A stretch of 64,000 nt of DNA from an uncultured Nioella sp. (GCA_947495575.1 CANLZL010000002.1:372001-436000); one strand, 5' to 3'. Positions 8,279-17,289 are shown, numbered from the stretch's first letter. The notes: generated by a model not told the origin, from the letters alone. Made by a program: numbers and translations.

Positions 8279-9598
8279 CTATAGATAGTCCGAGCGGCTC
8301 AGGCCATATTTGGCCATCTTTTCGTTCAAGGTCCGGCGTGGCAGGCAAAGCTCCTCCATGACCGATGCGATCGACCCGCGATGGCGGCGCATGGTGTTGT
8401 CGATCAACATGCGTTCAAAGGCTTCGACATATTCTTTCAGCGGCTTGCCTTCTCCCACTGTTTGCGGCGTGGCATCTTCGCCCTCTGCCATCAACAGCGA
8501 GGCAATGGAACCTGACCCGCGCCGCTGCTGCAAAATTGCCCGTTCAGCAATATTGATCAGCTGCCGCACATTGCCGGGCCATGGTGCTTGCAGAAGTTGC
8601 GCGGCCTCTTGCGCCGTAACTTGCGGTGAATCCGTGCCGTATTCTTCGGCAAATTGTTCACCAAATCGATTGAACAGTGTCAGAATGTCTTCGCCGCGCG
8701 CGCGCAATGGCGGCAGGTCGATGCGCATGGCGGCAAGGCGGTAGAAAAGATCGGGGCGCAATGCTTCTTCGCAGCCTGTGTCCGGTTCAGGCGCATTACA
8801 GATGGCGACGATCCGCGTTTCGGCCGGGTTGCCCATATCATTGATCACAGTCAGCAGGCGGGCCTGCAAGGCTTGCGGCAATGCTTCGACATCTTCCAAC
8901 AACAGTGATCCACCGCGGGCTTGCTCTACCATCGGCAGATCCTGGCCTTCCCCCACGGGACCAAATAGCATCCCCCCAAGCGTCGCTTCGTCATGGGCGG
9001 CGCAGGATACAGCGACCAGAGGCTTGCCGGCCCTCGGCCCTACGGCGTGCAACGCATGGGCCACCAGCGTCTTGCCGGTGCCTGTTTCCCCTGTAATCAG
9101 GACATGCCCGTCGGCCTGCCCAAGATCGAGAATATCCTCTCGCAATCGCTCCATCACCGGGGACGACCCAATCAACTTGCGCATCAAAACTGTGCCATCG
9201 GCCAATTCGCGACGCAGTGCCCGGTTGTCCAAGGTAAGGCGCCGCGTCTGCCCTGCCCGCTTGGCCAGCTCCGTCATCCGGTCGGGGTTAAATGGTTTTT
9301 CAAGGAAGTCGTAAGCGCCGATGCGCATTGCTTCGACCGCCATTGGCACGTCACCATGGCCGGTGATCATGATCACTGGTAGCGAACTGTCCATTCCCAT
9401 CAGGCGTTTCAGAAAGGCCATGCCATCCATGCCCGGCATCTTGATGTCCGATACCACCACGCCGGGAAAATCTGCACCGATGTGCTTCAACGCATCTTCG
9501 GCGCCGGAATAGGTCTCGGTCTCAAATCCGCTCAGCGCCAGCCACTGGCTGATAGATTGACGCATATCCTGTTCGTCATCGACAATCGCAATCCGCAT
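8279..9598 (-). CDS. dctD: DctD-type C4-dicarboxylate response regulator, GAFTGA loop missing
   Basis: Response regulator of 439 residues, partner of the DctB kinase encoded directly upstream. The receiver domain has its phosphorylatable aspartate at D51 (VVVSDIKMPG). The AAA+ domain has Walker A GETGTGKT (169-176), and the C-terminus carries a Fis-type helix-turn-helix (RRTLNEKMAKYGL). The sigma-54 contact loop GAFTGA, expected about residues 211-222, is absent: the segment reads LFGPVGEGQDLPM and is shorter than in canonical NtrC/DctD. Walker B is also altered (LLLEDVE in place of LFLDEI). It may therefore work with another sigma factor or without ATP-driven remodelling. Gap from dctB is 18 bp. 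Confidence 0.88.
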   Translation of the reverse strand: MRIAIVDDEQDMRQSISQWLALSGFETETYSGAEDALKHIGADFPGVVVSDIKMPGMDGMAFLKRLMGMDSSLPVIMITGHGDVPMAVEAMRIGAYDFLEKPFNPDRMTELAKRAGQTRRLTLDNRALRRELADGTVLMRKLIGSSPVMERLREDILDLGQADGHVLITGETGTGKTLVAHALHAVGPRAGKPLVAVSCAAHDEATLGGMLFGPVGEGQDLPMVEQARGGSLLLEDVEALPQALQARLLTVINDMGNPAETRIVAICNAPEPDTGCEEALRPDLFYRLAAMRIDLPPLRARGEDILTLFNRFGEQFAEEYGTDSPQVTAQEAAQLLQAPWPGNVRQLINIAERAILQQRRGSGSIASLLMAEGEDATPQTVGEGKPLKEYVEAFERMLIDNTMRRHRGSIASVMEELCLPRRTLNEKMAKYGLSRSDYL

Positions 9599-9616
9599 GG
9601 CTCTTCCTCTTTAATC

Positions 9617-11383
9617 TTATTCAGCAGCTTCGGTGGCGGCATCGGCACGCGGCAGGCGCACTTCAAAGACGGCTCCGCCACGCTCACCATTGCGCGCGGT
9701 CAACCGCCCGCCCAGATCCTTGACGATCCCAGAGGAGATCGCGAGGCCCAGGCCCACCCCGTCGCCGGGTTTCTTTGTTGTGTAGAAGGGCTCGAACAAT
9801 GCGTCGAGATCGTCAATCCCCCTTCCATTGTCCCGCACGGTCAAAACTACCTCGTCGCCCTCTGCGATTATGAGGTCCAGTTCCCGGACATCCTCTGCCT
9901 TCATCGCGTCCAGCGCATTGCGCAAAAGGTTGATGATGACCTGCTCCAGGCGCAATCTGTCGGCCATGACCATGACAGGTTCGCGTGGCATGGTCTGGGT
10001 GATCTCCACCGTCATCTGCCTAAGCTGCGGCTCCATCATTGTGATGGCAGACGCCAAAGCGGCCTTCACATCGACCTCTTCAAACGCGTCTGCGCCCTTT
10101 CTGGCATAGGATTTCAGCTGTTTCGTTATGCCACCCATGCGTTCGATCAGATCATCGATCCGCTGGAACGAGGACAGCGCCTCTTCCGACCGACGGCGCT
10201 GCAGCAAAAGCTTGGCCCCCGCCAGATAGGTTTTCATGGCCGCCAAAGGTTGGTTTAGCTCGTGACTGACAGCCGCCGACATTTCACCCAACGCCGCCAG
10301 TTTCGAGCTTTGCTGGAGGCTTGCTTCGGCCTCTTCAAGGTTTCGTTCTACCCTTTGACGTTCGGCAATTTCTCGCTGCAGCCGTGCGTTCAAGCGGCGA
10401 AGCTCTGCCGATTCACGCTGGAAGAACACCGATTGCAACCGTGCACGACGGCTCAGAACGTAAAAAGCGCCCGCCAGGAGCAACGCGAATCCCATGATCT
10501 CCAAGGCAAGAACACCATTCACTCGCTCACGAACCGAGGCATAGGCGGTGAAACTGACCAACTGCCACCCGCGAAACGGGATACGGCTTTCCAAACGCAA
10601 AGTCGTCGACCCTGAAAAATAGGGCCCGGGCGCAGAGAAGGCCCAATCGCCCGCGGCTTCAATCGCGCGTTGGATCGCGGAGTTGGGCGAGCGAAGTTCA
10701 ACCGCCGTTTCTTCCGAGTGCCCGCGCCAACGTGGCTCAGTGGACAGGATGATCTGGCCTTCGGAATTTGCAACGAAAACGGCTTCCGATGTACCACGCC
10801 ATCGATCTTCTAGCCGCCCAAGGTCAACCTGAACCAGCATGACCCCCATAAGTTGGCCGTCGGTCTCAATCTTGCGGGCGAATGTGAATTCAAACGCACC
10901 GGTTTCAATTTCGGATGTTGTGAAAACGGTGTCGTCGCTGCGCAAAGCCTGAATGAAATAGGGCTCTTCACGTCGCGATTCTCCAATTTGTTGCCGATCC
11001 GTTGCGGCCACCACCCGACCGTCACGATCAAGAAGAACCAAAGATTCAGCAGCAATTTCTTCCCGGTATGAAATCAGACGCTGCGAGGTGATCGAGAAAT
11101 CGCCAACAACCAATGCCCGCGTCAAGGTCGGGTCACGGCTAAGAAGAAGCGGCACAACCGAGTTTCGCTGCAATTCCGAGATGATCGACCCCGAGTATAA
11201 CGCCAGGCGCAATTCTGCGCGGGTGCGGGTGGATTCGGTAAACCGCTCGGTCAGCCAGACATTCGAGATCCAAACCACGGCGCCCGCTACGACCAGAAAC
11301 ACGAGCATCAGGCCGCGCAAGGCCCATGCCCGGCGGCCAGAGGGCAATCTCAGCGCCGATGTTTTGCCAGAGGACTGGTTCAT
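9617..11383 (-). CDS. dctB: DctB-type C4-dicarboxylate sensor histidine kinase
   Basis: Membrane sensor kinase of 588 residues that should report external C4-dicarboxylates to DctD. It has a TM helix at about residues 22-42 and a periplasmic double-PAS-like (dCache) sensor at about 45-285. A second TM segment (about 290-312) is followed by a coiled coil. The phosphoacceptor is His374 in SAAVSHELNQPLAAM. The ATPase domain shows the N-box NLLRNALDAM, the G1 box DNGRGI and the G2 box GVGLGLAI. It is the upstream gene of a two-gene dctBD operon. The cognate dctPQM transporter is not in this window, so transporter control can only be inferred from the family. Confidence 0.9.
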   Translation of the reverse strand: MNQSSGKTSALRLPSGRRAWALRGLMLVFLVVAGAVVWISNVWLTERFTESTRTRAELRLALYSGSIISELQRNSVVPLLLSRDPTLTRALVVGDFSITSQRLISYREEIAAESLVLLDRDGRVVAATDRQQIGESRREEPYFIQALRSDDTVFTTSEIETGAFEFTFARKIETDGQLMGVMLVQVDLGRLEDRWRGTSEAVFVANSEGQIILSTEPRWRGHSEETAVELRSPNSAIQRAIEAAGDWAFSAPGPYFSGSTTLRLESRIPFRGWQLVSFTAYASVRERVNGVLALEIMGFALLLAGAFYVLSRRARLQSVFFQRESAELRRLNARLQREIAERQRVERNLEEAEASLQQSSKLAALGEMSAAVSHELNQPLAAMKTYLAGAKLLLQRRRSEEALSSFQRIDDLIERMGGITKQLKSYARKGADAFEEVDVKAALASAITMMEPQLRQMTVEITQTMPREPVMVMADRLRLEQVIINLLRNALDAMKAEDVRELDLIIAEGDEVVLTVRDNGRGIDDLDALFEPFYTTKKPGDGVGLGLAISSGIVKDLGGRLTARNGERGGAVFEVRLPRADAATEAAE

Positions 11384-11434
11384 AAAGGGATTCTAGGTTG
11401 CTTGGACGCGGGGCTCAAGCACTCCTGCCCCTGT

Positions 11435-12103
11435 TCAGGCGGAAACCAGCCCAGATGCTATGGAAGAAAACAGCGCTGCGCCATCCGTGCCCCCATGCGA
11501 CGGCTCTGACATCCGCTCGGGATGGGGCATCATTCCGAGGACACGACGATTTTCGCTAAGGATACCAGCGATATCATCCAGCGACCCATTGGGATTGTCT
11601 GTATACCGGAAGGCCACCCGATCCTCGCCCTGCAACCGCGCCAAGGTTTCGGGGCTGGCATTATAGTTGCCTTCGTGATGGGCCACCGGCACCGTGATTT
11701 CCTGACCCTTGGAATAGTCCGAGGTAAAGGCGCTGTCAGTTGTCTCGACACGCAGGCCGACGGGTTTGCAGATATATTTGATACCTGCGTTTTGCAGCAA
11801 GGCCCCGGGCAAGAGCCGCATTTCAGTCAGGATCTGGAACCCGTTGCAGACTCCATAGACGAAACCGCCGCGCTCAGCATGTTTGGTCAGCGCCTTGGCA
11901 ATAGGCGATTGCGCGGCAATGGCGCCGCAGCGCAGGTAATCGCCGTAGGAAAAGCCACCCGGAACACCGACAAGATCGATTCCTTCAGGCAGATCCGTAT
12001 CCTTGTGCCAAACCATCTTGGTTTCGAATCCAGCCTGCTCAAAGGCGACGGCCAGATCACGGTCGCAATTGGATCCGGGGAAGACGATGACGGCGGCTTT
12101 CAT
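11435..12103 (-). CDS. purQ: Phosphoribosylformylglycinamidine synthase subunit PurQ
   Basis: Glutaminase subunit of the three-part FGAM synthase (PurL/PurQ/PurS) in de novo purine synthesis; it supplies ammonia to PurL. The product has 222 residues, which is the normal length. The class I amidotransferase fold is shown by the nucleophile Cys86 in YGVCNGFQ, the [11 protein letters not shown] loop and the late MMPHPERM histidine-glutamate pair. It sits 12 bp downstream of a zinc alcohol dehydrogenase that separates it from purS, an unusual insertion in an otherwise ordinary purC-purS-purQ arrangement. Confidence 0.95.
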   Translation of the reverse strand: MKAAVIVFPGSNCDRDLAVAFEQAGFETKMVWHKDTDLPEGIDLVGVPGGFSYGDYLRCGAIAAQSPIAKALTKHAERGGFVYGVCNGFQILTEMRLLPGALLQNAGIKYICKPVGLRVETTDSAFTSDYSKGQEITVPVAHHEGNYNASPETLARLQGEDRVAFRYTDNPNGSLDDIAGILSENRRVLGMMPHPERMSEPSHGGTDGAALFSSIASGLVSA

Positions 12104-12115
12104 GGCACGTGGCTC

Positions 12116-13153
12116 CTAGCTCAAGAAATCAGTGATCACGGCTACCCCTGGCGGTGTCGGACCGTTGAAGGCGGCAAGCTCTTCGCTGGTCTTTGACAGG
12201 GGGATTTCCCGCGCGATCAAGGGCGACATATCGACAGCGCCGCTGGTGATCAAGCTCAGAAGGCTGGGATAACGCCAACTTGGCATGCCTCTGGTGCCAT
12301 AAAGGGCCAGATTGCCCTGATAAATGGCGCTCATATTGATATCCATGCGTGCGGTGTGGCCGGTCGGCAACCCGACCTGAACGTGACGGCCAAGGGGGCG
12401 CAGACATTCAAGGCTGGCATTCACTGTCACCGGGATGCCGAGCGCCTCAACACTCACATGTGCGCCGCCACCTGTGATCTCCCTGACGGCCTCGGCAGCG
12501 TTTCCCTCTGATGCATTGACCGCGGCGTCCATTCCCAACGCCATTGCATGGTCCAGCTTCTCTTGGACGATATCGACAACAACCACATGCGCACCAAGCG
12601 CTTTGCCTAAAATCGCTGCCGACAGGCCAATGCCACCAGTGCCATGCACCGCCAGCCACTCACCGGCCTGCAACGCCGCCCGCCCGGTTAGCGCGTGCCA
12701 CGAGGTTGTCACCCGACACCCAAGCCCGGCAGCGACCGTGGCCGACAGGCTTTCGGGAAGACGTGCAAGATTATGATCGAAGGGGACGGCGACGTATTCG
12801 GCAAAGGCACCGGGTTCGATAAAGCCCGGCAGGCGCTGATTGGGACAGGTGTTTTGATGGCCCGATTGGCACGAGGGGCAAGACCCACAGGCCAAGATAA
12901 AGGGTGCCACCAATTTATCGCCGACCGCATAGGTGGCGCGCGGGCCCGCCGCGACCACTTCGCCGCAATATTCATGGCCGCCAATCTGCCCCGGCTTGAC
13001 GCGTGGATGTTCGCCCACCCAGCCATGCCAATCGGACCGGCAGACACCACAGGCCATTACCTTCAGGACAACCCCATCCTCAGGGCAGTCCGGATCCGGC
13101 ACATCCGTCAGCTCAAGCGGTTGATTATAGTCGCGTAAAACAGCAGCGCGCAT
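12116..13153 (-). CDS. Zinc-dependent medium-chain alcohol dehydrogenase
   Basis: NAD(P)-dependent MDR-family alcohol dehydrogenase, 345 residues; the physiological alcohol is unknown. The catalytic-zinc cysteine is in GVCRSDWHGW, and GHEYCGEV follows. The structural-zinc cluster is four cysteines in CGSCPSCQSGHQNTCP. A Rossmann segment GTGGIGLSAA is present. The frame opens at 13186, but the ATG at 13153 has AGGAGAG about 8 nt upstream and gives the family N-terminus MRAAVLRDY. It is embedded between purS (80 bp upstream) and purQ (12 bp downstream), so it is probably transcribed with purine genes without an obvious metabolic link. Confidence 0.9.
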   Translation of the reverse strand: MRAAVLRDYNQPLELTDVPDPDCPEDGVVLKVMACGVCRSDWHGWVGEHPRVKPGQIGGHEYCGEVVAAGPRATYAVGDKLVAPFILACGSCPSCQSGHQNTCPNQRLPGFIEPGAFAEYVAVPFDHNLARLPESLSATVAAGLGCRVTTSWHALTGRAALQAGEWLAVHGTGGIGLSAAILGKALGAHVVVVDIVQEKLDHAMALGMDAAVNASEGNAAEAVREITGGGAHVSVEALGIPVTVNASLECLRPLGRHVQVGLPTGHTARMDINMSAIYQGNLALYGTRGMPSWRYPSLLSLITSGAVDMSPLIAREIPLSKTSEELAAFNGPTPPGVAVITDFLS

Positions 13154-13233
13154 CGGACATTCTCTCCTGCAGGGGCATTGGCCCAAGCAGGAAAGCCGCG
13201 ATGTCTGGGTAGGTCAAGTCTAACGCAGCGGCC

Positions 13234-13464
13234 TTAGCCAAGCGCGATCGAATAGCTTTCAATGACCGTATTGGCCAAAAGCTTTTCGCACATCTCTTCA
13301 ATTTGCGCTTCGGTGGTGCCATCGGCGACGTCCAGTTCGATGACCTTGCCTTTGCGGACGCCCTCGACGCCTTCAAATCCAAGTGCGCCAAGCGCATGAC
13401 GGATCGCCTCGCCCTGTGGGTCCAAAACGCCGTTTTTCAGCATGACAGTTACGGTGGCGCGCAT
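13234..13464 (-). CDS. purS: Phosphoribosylformylglycinamidine synthase subunit PurS
   Basis: Small bridging subunit of the PurLQS FGAM synthase, 76 residues (family about 80). The sequence MRATVTVMLKNGVLDPQGEA and the ending TVIESYSIAL are typical of PurS. The open frame begins at 13503, but the ATG at 13464 matches the family start, so it is preferred. It follows purC by 63 bp in the same direction and precedes the inserted alcohol dehydrogenase. Confidence 0.93.
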   Translation of the reverse strand: MRATVTVMLKNGVLDPQGEAIRHALGALGFEGVEGVRKGKVIELDVADGTTEAQIEEMCEKLLANTVIESYSIALG

Positions 13465-13527
13465 CGCTAGCCCTCTTTCTCGTCGAATTGTCTTAGACCG
13501 CACGCCTGAATCGGGCGTGCAGTGGAA

Positions 13528-14289
13528 TCAGTTGATCAGGGTCGGCTTGGCACCGGTTCCGCTGGTCTTTGGAAGAACACCCAAACGGCGCGCCACTTCT
13601 GTATAGGCATCGGTCAGGTTGCCAAGATCGCGGCGGAACACGTCTTTGTCCAGCTTTTCGCCAGTCTCGATATCCCACAAGCGGCAGCTATCGGGGCTGA
13701 TCTCATCGGCCACGATCAGGCGCATGAAATCACCATCGAAAATCCGGCCGATCTCGATTTTGAAATCGATCAGCTTGATACCGACGCCCATCATCACGCC
13801 CGACATGAAATCATTCACGCGCAGCGCCATGGCAACCATCTCATCCAGATCCTGCTGGCTGGCCCAGTTGAAGGCTGTGATATATTCCTCTGGCACCAGC
13901 GGATCGCCGAGATCGTCGTTTTTGTAGGAAAATTCGACAATCGGGCGCGGCAATTGGGTGCCCTCTTCCATCCCAAGACGTTTCGCCATCGACCCCGCGG
14001 CATAATTGCGCACGATCACTTCCAGCGGGATGATCTCGACGGCGCGGATCAACTGCTCGCGCATATTGATGCGACGAATAAAATGGGTCGGGATGCCGAT
14101 ATTATTAAGCCCCGTCATGAAGAACTCGCTCAGACGGTTGTTCAACACGCCCTTGCCTTCGATCACGTCCTTCTTTTCCGCGTTGAACGCGGTGGCATCA
14201 TCCTTGAAATACTGAACCAGCGTGCCCGGTTCGGGGCCTTCAAACAGGATTTTGGCCTTGCCTTCGTAGACCTTGTTGCGCCGTGCCAT
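13528..14289 (-). CDS. purC: SAICAR synthetase
   Basis: Phosphoribosylaminoimidazole-succinocarboxamide synthase: joins CAIR with aspartate in de novo purine synthesis, using ATP. The product has 253 residues. [18 protein letters not shown] at the N-terminus and the central [16 protein letters not shown] signature are diagnostic. The open frame extends to 14565, but the upstream part is antisense to the ATPase inhibitor gene region and not family-like; the ATG at 14289 is the normal start. It is the first gene of the purC-purS-adh-purQ run and is divergent from the ATPase inhibitor gene, with 184 bp between starts. Confidence 0.95.
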   Translation of the reverse strand: MARRNKVYEGKAKILFEGPEPGTLVQYFKDDATAFNAEKKDVIEGKGVLNNRLSEFFMTGLNNIGIPTHFIRRINMREQLIRAVEIIPLEVIVRNYAAGSMAKRLGMEEGTQLPRPIVEFSYKNDDLGDPLVPEEYITAFNWASQQDLDEMVAMALRVNDFMSGVMMGVGIKLIDFKIEIGRIFDGDFMRLIVADEISPDSCRLWDIETGEKLDKDVFRRDLGNLTDAYTEVARRLGVLPKTSGTGAKPTLIN

Positions 14290-14473
14290 GATGTCTCCAG
14301 AGGTGATCGGGGCGCGGTTTCCGCAAGGTCCTGCGCCGGTGGTTGGGCGCGCTATAAGATAAAGCGCGCTTCGTCGCAAGGCAGATGGGCGGTTTGGCTT
14401 GCAGGCAGCCCCCCTGTCGCGATAGTTGAGAGGGGAAACATGAACCGACCATCCTCGGAGAGGAGAGCACGAG

Positions 14474-14788
14474 ATGACCACTTTCGACGATCGCGAAAAC
14501 GCTTTCGAAAACAAATTCGCCCATGACGCGGAAATGCAGTTCAAGGCGCAGGCGCGTTGCAACAAGTTGCTGGGCCTTTGGGCCGCAGAGCTTTTGGGTA
14601 AATCCGGGGCCGACGCCGAGGCCTATGCGATCGAAGTGATCAAGTCCGATTTCGAAGAAGCGGGCCATGAGGACGTTGTGCGCAAAGTGGCTGGCGATCT
14701 GGACGGCAAAGCCTCTGACGCGGATATTCGCGCCAAAATGGCCGAGCTGTTGATCGTGGCCAAAGGCCAGTTGGCCGAAGAGGGCTGA
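14474..14788 (+). CDS. DUF1476 protein, F1F0-ATPase inhibitor zeta subunit
   Basis: Small helical protein of 104 residues in the DUF1476 family. In Paracoccus denitrificans this family is the zeta subunit, which blocks ATP hydrolysis by the F1F0-ATPase; the alphaproteobacterial role is established knowledge. The N-terminal part [18 protein letters not shown] corresponds to the inhibitory segment, followed by a helical bundle ([20 protein letters not shown]). It is a single-gene unit, divergent from purC, and ends before a clear terminator. AGGAGAG lies upstream of the ATG. Confidence 0.92.
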   Translation: MTTFDDRENAFENKFAHDAEMQFKAQARCNKLLGLWAAELLGKSGADAEAYAIEVIKSDFEEAGHEDVVRKVAGDLDGKASDADIRAKMAELLIVAKGQLAEEG

Positions 14789-14809
14789 CTTTTCGCCCAA
14801 AAGGATCTT

Positions 14810-14840
14810 AACCGCCTGTATTCCTTGCAGGCGGTTTTTT
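14810..14840 (+). terminator. Rho-independent terminator
   Basis: A 9-bp perfect stem (14810-14818 and 14828-14836) with a 9-nt loop is followed by a T-tract. It ends the ATPase inhibitor transcript. Confidence 0.9.
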
Positions 14841-14876
14841 CTTGCCTTCCGTCGTATTCAAGCGCGGCTCATTATT

Positions 14877-14940
14877 ATTATGCATATTATGCATTTGCCT
14901 CATGACCTGCATCAGGTCAGAAGGGGCGCACAGAATTCTG
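14877..14940 (+). promoter_or_regulatory. Repeat-rich leader of the homocysteine methyltransferase gene
   Basis: Three regulatory-looking elements are packed upstream of the next gene. The first is a perfect tandem direct repeat of ATTATGCAT (14877-14885 and 14886-14894). The second is a 17-bp palindrome with TGACCTG/CAGGTCA arms and a 3-nt centre (14903-14919). The third is the 10-bp palindrome CAGAATTCTG (14931-14940). They look like protein operators or leader hairpins. I could not match them to a known SAM or SAH riboswitch. Confidence 0.45.
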
Positions 14941-14952
14941 AAAGCGAATGAC

Positions 14953-15966
14953 ATGAGTGATCTCCTCTCCCGCCTGCTGGTTGAGCGCGATTGGCTATTG
15001 GCCGATGGCGCAACTGGCACGACTTTGTTCAACATGGGCCTTGAATCCGGCGATGCGCCGGAACTGTGGAATGCAGATCACCCCGATCGCATTGCCAAGC
15101 TGTACCAAGGTGCTGTGGATGCGGGCAGCGATATCTTCCTGACCAACTCGTTCGGCGGCACACGTGCGCGCCTGAAATTGCACAACGCCCAGGATCGTGC
15201 GCATGAGCTGTCGAAACTGGCCGCCGAAATTGGCCGCGACGTGGCTGACAAGGCTGGACGCCCGATTGTGGTGGCCGGATCCATAGGCCCGACGGGCGAG
15301 ATTATGGAACCCATGGGCGCGCTGACCTATGCCAGTGCCGTGGAAATGTTTCACGAACAGGCTGAAGGCTTGAAAGCCGGCGGCGCTGACGTCCTTTGGG
15401 TCGAAACCATTTCGGCACCTGAAGAATACAAGGCCGCCGCAGAGGCCGCGAAACTGGCCGAAATGCCCTGGTGTGGCACAATGAGCTTTGATACGGCCGG
15501 GCGCACAATGATGGGTGTCACTTCGGCCGAGCTGGCCGCGATGGTGGGCCGCTTGGACCCGACCCCGGTCGCCTTCGGCGCAAATTGTGGTGTTGGCGCG
15601 TCCGATTTGCTTCGCACGGTGCTTGGCTTCCGCGCATCAGGGACAGAGGTGCCGTTCATTGCCAAAGGTAATGCGGGCATTCCGAAATATGTCGACGGCC
15701 ACATCCATTATGACGGCACGCCTGAGCTTATGGCCAAATATGCCGTCATGGCGCGCGATTGCGGCGCAAAAATCATCGGTGGGTGCTGTGGCACGCAACC
15801 CGTACACCTCAGCGCGATGCGCAAAGCGTTGGAAGAAACGCCAGCCGGCCCTGCGCCTACTTTGGAACAAATCGCTGAGACCATCGGCGGGTTTTCCTCT
15901 GACAGCGACGGAACCGACAATAAAGGCCCCGCCAAGCGCACGACGCGCCGCCGCGCACGGGCATAA
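14953..15966 (+). CDS. bmt: Homocysteine S-methyltransferase (split methionine synthase part / Bmt-like)
   Basis: Methyltransferase of 337 residues that puts a methyl group on homocysteine to make methionine. The zinc-thiolate ligands are Cys212 (GANCGVG) and Cys278-Cys279 (IIGGCCGTQP). GATGTTLF near residue 20 is the family N-terminus. The C-terminus ends in a basic tail (KRTTRRRARA). It corresponds to only the homocysteine-binding domain of MetH. A lone corrinoid-binding protein follows 1.3 kb downstream, so it probably takes methyl from that protein, although betaine as donor remains possible. The chosen ATG has a weak ribosome site; an in-frame ATG at 14902 exists but would run through the upstream palindromes. 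Confidence 0.87.
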   Translation: MSDLLSRLLVERDWLLADGATGTTLFNMGLESGDAPELWNADHPDRIAKLYQGAVDAGSDIFLTNSFGGTRARLKLHNAQDRAHELSKLAAEIGRDVADKAGRPIVVAGSIGPTGEIMEPMGALTYASAVEMFHEQAEGLKAGGADVLWVETISAPEEYKAAAEAAKLAEMPWCGTMSFDTAGRTMMGVTSAELAAMVGRLDPTPVAFGANCGVGASDLLRTVLGFRASGTEVPFIAKGNAGIPKYVDGHIHYDGTPELMAKYAVMARDCGAKIIGGCCGTQPVHLSAMRKALEETPAGPAPTLEQIAETIGGFSSDSDGTDNKGPAKRTTRRRARA

Positions 15967-16058
15967 TTGGGACATGAGGGGCGATGACAGAAATTGATCT
16001 GGCAAAATCGCCGCTGGCGCGCCCTGCCCCAGTCCTTCAGCCTGAGCAAACTGACCTG

Positions 16059-17141
16059 TCAAAACAGGCTGAGTTGATTGCCATCCCTGAGCGGTTTGGC
16101 AAAAAGATCTGTTCGCAACGGCTGCAAGTCCTTGATCAACCCGGCGGCCTTGCGGGCGCGGGCAAAGCGATCTTGCATCAGGGTTGCGTAAATGCCCTTG
16201 CCGGTCATCCGCCTGCCCCAATCGGCGACATAGGCTTTGCCACCGTGAATTTCCCGCATCCGCGCCAAAACCCGCGCCGCCCGGTTGGGGTAATGCTCTT
16301 GCAGCCAAGCCTCAAAAAGCGGCGCAACCTCCAGCGGAAGCCGCAGCGTTATCATGCTGGCCGCCAGGGCGCCGGCCTCGGAACCCGCTTTGACGATCCG
16401 TTCGATCTCATGATCCGTCAGGCCGGGAATGATCGGCGAGGCCATCAGGCGCACCGGAACACCAGCCGCGGCCAGCCGTTCAATCATCGCCAATCGCCGC
16501 TTGGGTGTCGGAACACGCGGTTCCAGTTTACGTGCCAGATCCGCATCGAGGGAGGTGATGGATATCCCGACTTTGGCCAGGCCGTCGGCGGCCATCTCGG
16601 CCAGAATATCCAGATCCCGCTCGATCAGCGTGCCTTTGGTGACGATACCAACGGGGTGGCGAAACTCTCGCAAGACTTCAAGAATTTCGCGCATGATACC
16701 CATGTCTTTTTCGATCGGTTGATAGGGATCGGTATTGGTTCCAATGGCAATCGCCTCACATTTGTAACGGCGCGAGGAAAGTTCCCGCGCCAAAACTTGC
16801 GGCGCTTCCGGGCGCGCAATCAAAACTGTCTCGAAATCCAACCCCGGCGACAGCCCCAGATAAGCGTGGCTGGGGCGTGCAAAACAGTAAATGCAACCAT
16901 GTTCGCAGCCTCGGTAGGGATTGATCGACCGATCAAAGGACAGATCGGGCGACGTGACCTTGTTGATCACCTTTCGGGGCCGCTCAATCCGCACTTCGGT
17001 ACGGATCGGGGGCAGATCATCCTCTCGATCCCAACCATCATCGACCGCGATAGTTTCGTGAGATTCAAACCGGTTGGCCGGATTTTGCCCCGCGCCACGC
17101 CCCTTCCGGCGCGACGGATCAATGGTTTTGCTCAGGTCCAT
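16059..17141 (-). CDS. PA0069-family radical SAM protein (SplB/COG1533-like)
   Basis: Radical SAM enzyme of 360 residues in the family often labelled DNA repair photolyase (spore photoproduct lyase relative); the exact reaction is not established. The 4Fe-4S cluster cysteines are C79, C83 and C86 in CEHGCIYC, followed by a TIM-barrel half with EAIAIGTNTDPYQPIE. The frame opens at 17159, but the ATG at 17141 (MDLSKTIDPSRR) is the better start. A canonical alphaproteobacterial SOS box lies 12 bp upstream of that start, so the gene is likely LexA-repressed. It sits between the homocysteine methyltransferase (convergent) and the corrinoid protein (divergent). Confidence 0.87.
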   Translation of the reverse strand: MDLSKTIDPSRRKGRGAGQNPANRFESHETIAVDDGWDREDDLPPIRTEVRIERPRKVINKVTSPDLSFDRSINPYRGCEHGCIYCFARPSHAYLGLSPGLDFETVLIARPEAPQVLARELSSRRYKCEAIAIGTNTDPYQPIEKDMGIMREILEVLREFRHPVGIVTKGTLIERDLDILAEMAADGLAKVGISITSLDADLARKLEPRVPTPKRRLAMIERLAAAGVPVRLMASPIIPGLTDHEIERIVKAGSEAGALAASMITLRLPLEVAPLFEAWLQEHYPNRAARVLARMREIHGGKAYVADWGRRMTGKGIYATLMQDRFARARKAAGLIKDLQPLRTDLFAKPLRDGNQLSLF

Positions 17142-17153
17142 TGCCAAATTGTA

Positions 17154-17168
17154 GAACAAAATAAGAAC
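17154..17168 (-). promoter_or_regulatory. LexA (SOS) box, GTTC-N7-GTTC
   Basis: On the minus strand the sequence reads GTTC-N7-GTTC with an AT-rich spacer, the exact consensus of alphaproteobacterial LexA sites. It ends 12 bp before the radical SAM start codon, the expected place for a repressor site. lexA itself is encoded at 56.8 kb with the same type of box. Confidence 0.75.
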
Positions 17169-17289
17169 ATCGACAAGCTCAGGTCGGTTGAGAAACCCGG
17201 TTTGTCGGAAATCAGCGCGTCAAACTGTCCAGTTCGGCGCACAAGTCACATCAACGAACAAGAACCCTTCGGACCAGGGAGACCCCAAT

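Noticed and set aside
13522-14526. A 334-codon plus-strand frame opposite purC
   Set aside because: Antisense shadow of an unmistakable purC.
17142-17289. Possible cobalamin or SAM riboswitch before the corrinoid gene
   Set aside because: The 148-bp gap is too short for a cobalamin riboswitch with its usual expression platform, and no B12-box or SAM-II core could be found.
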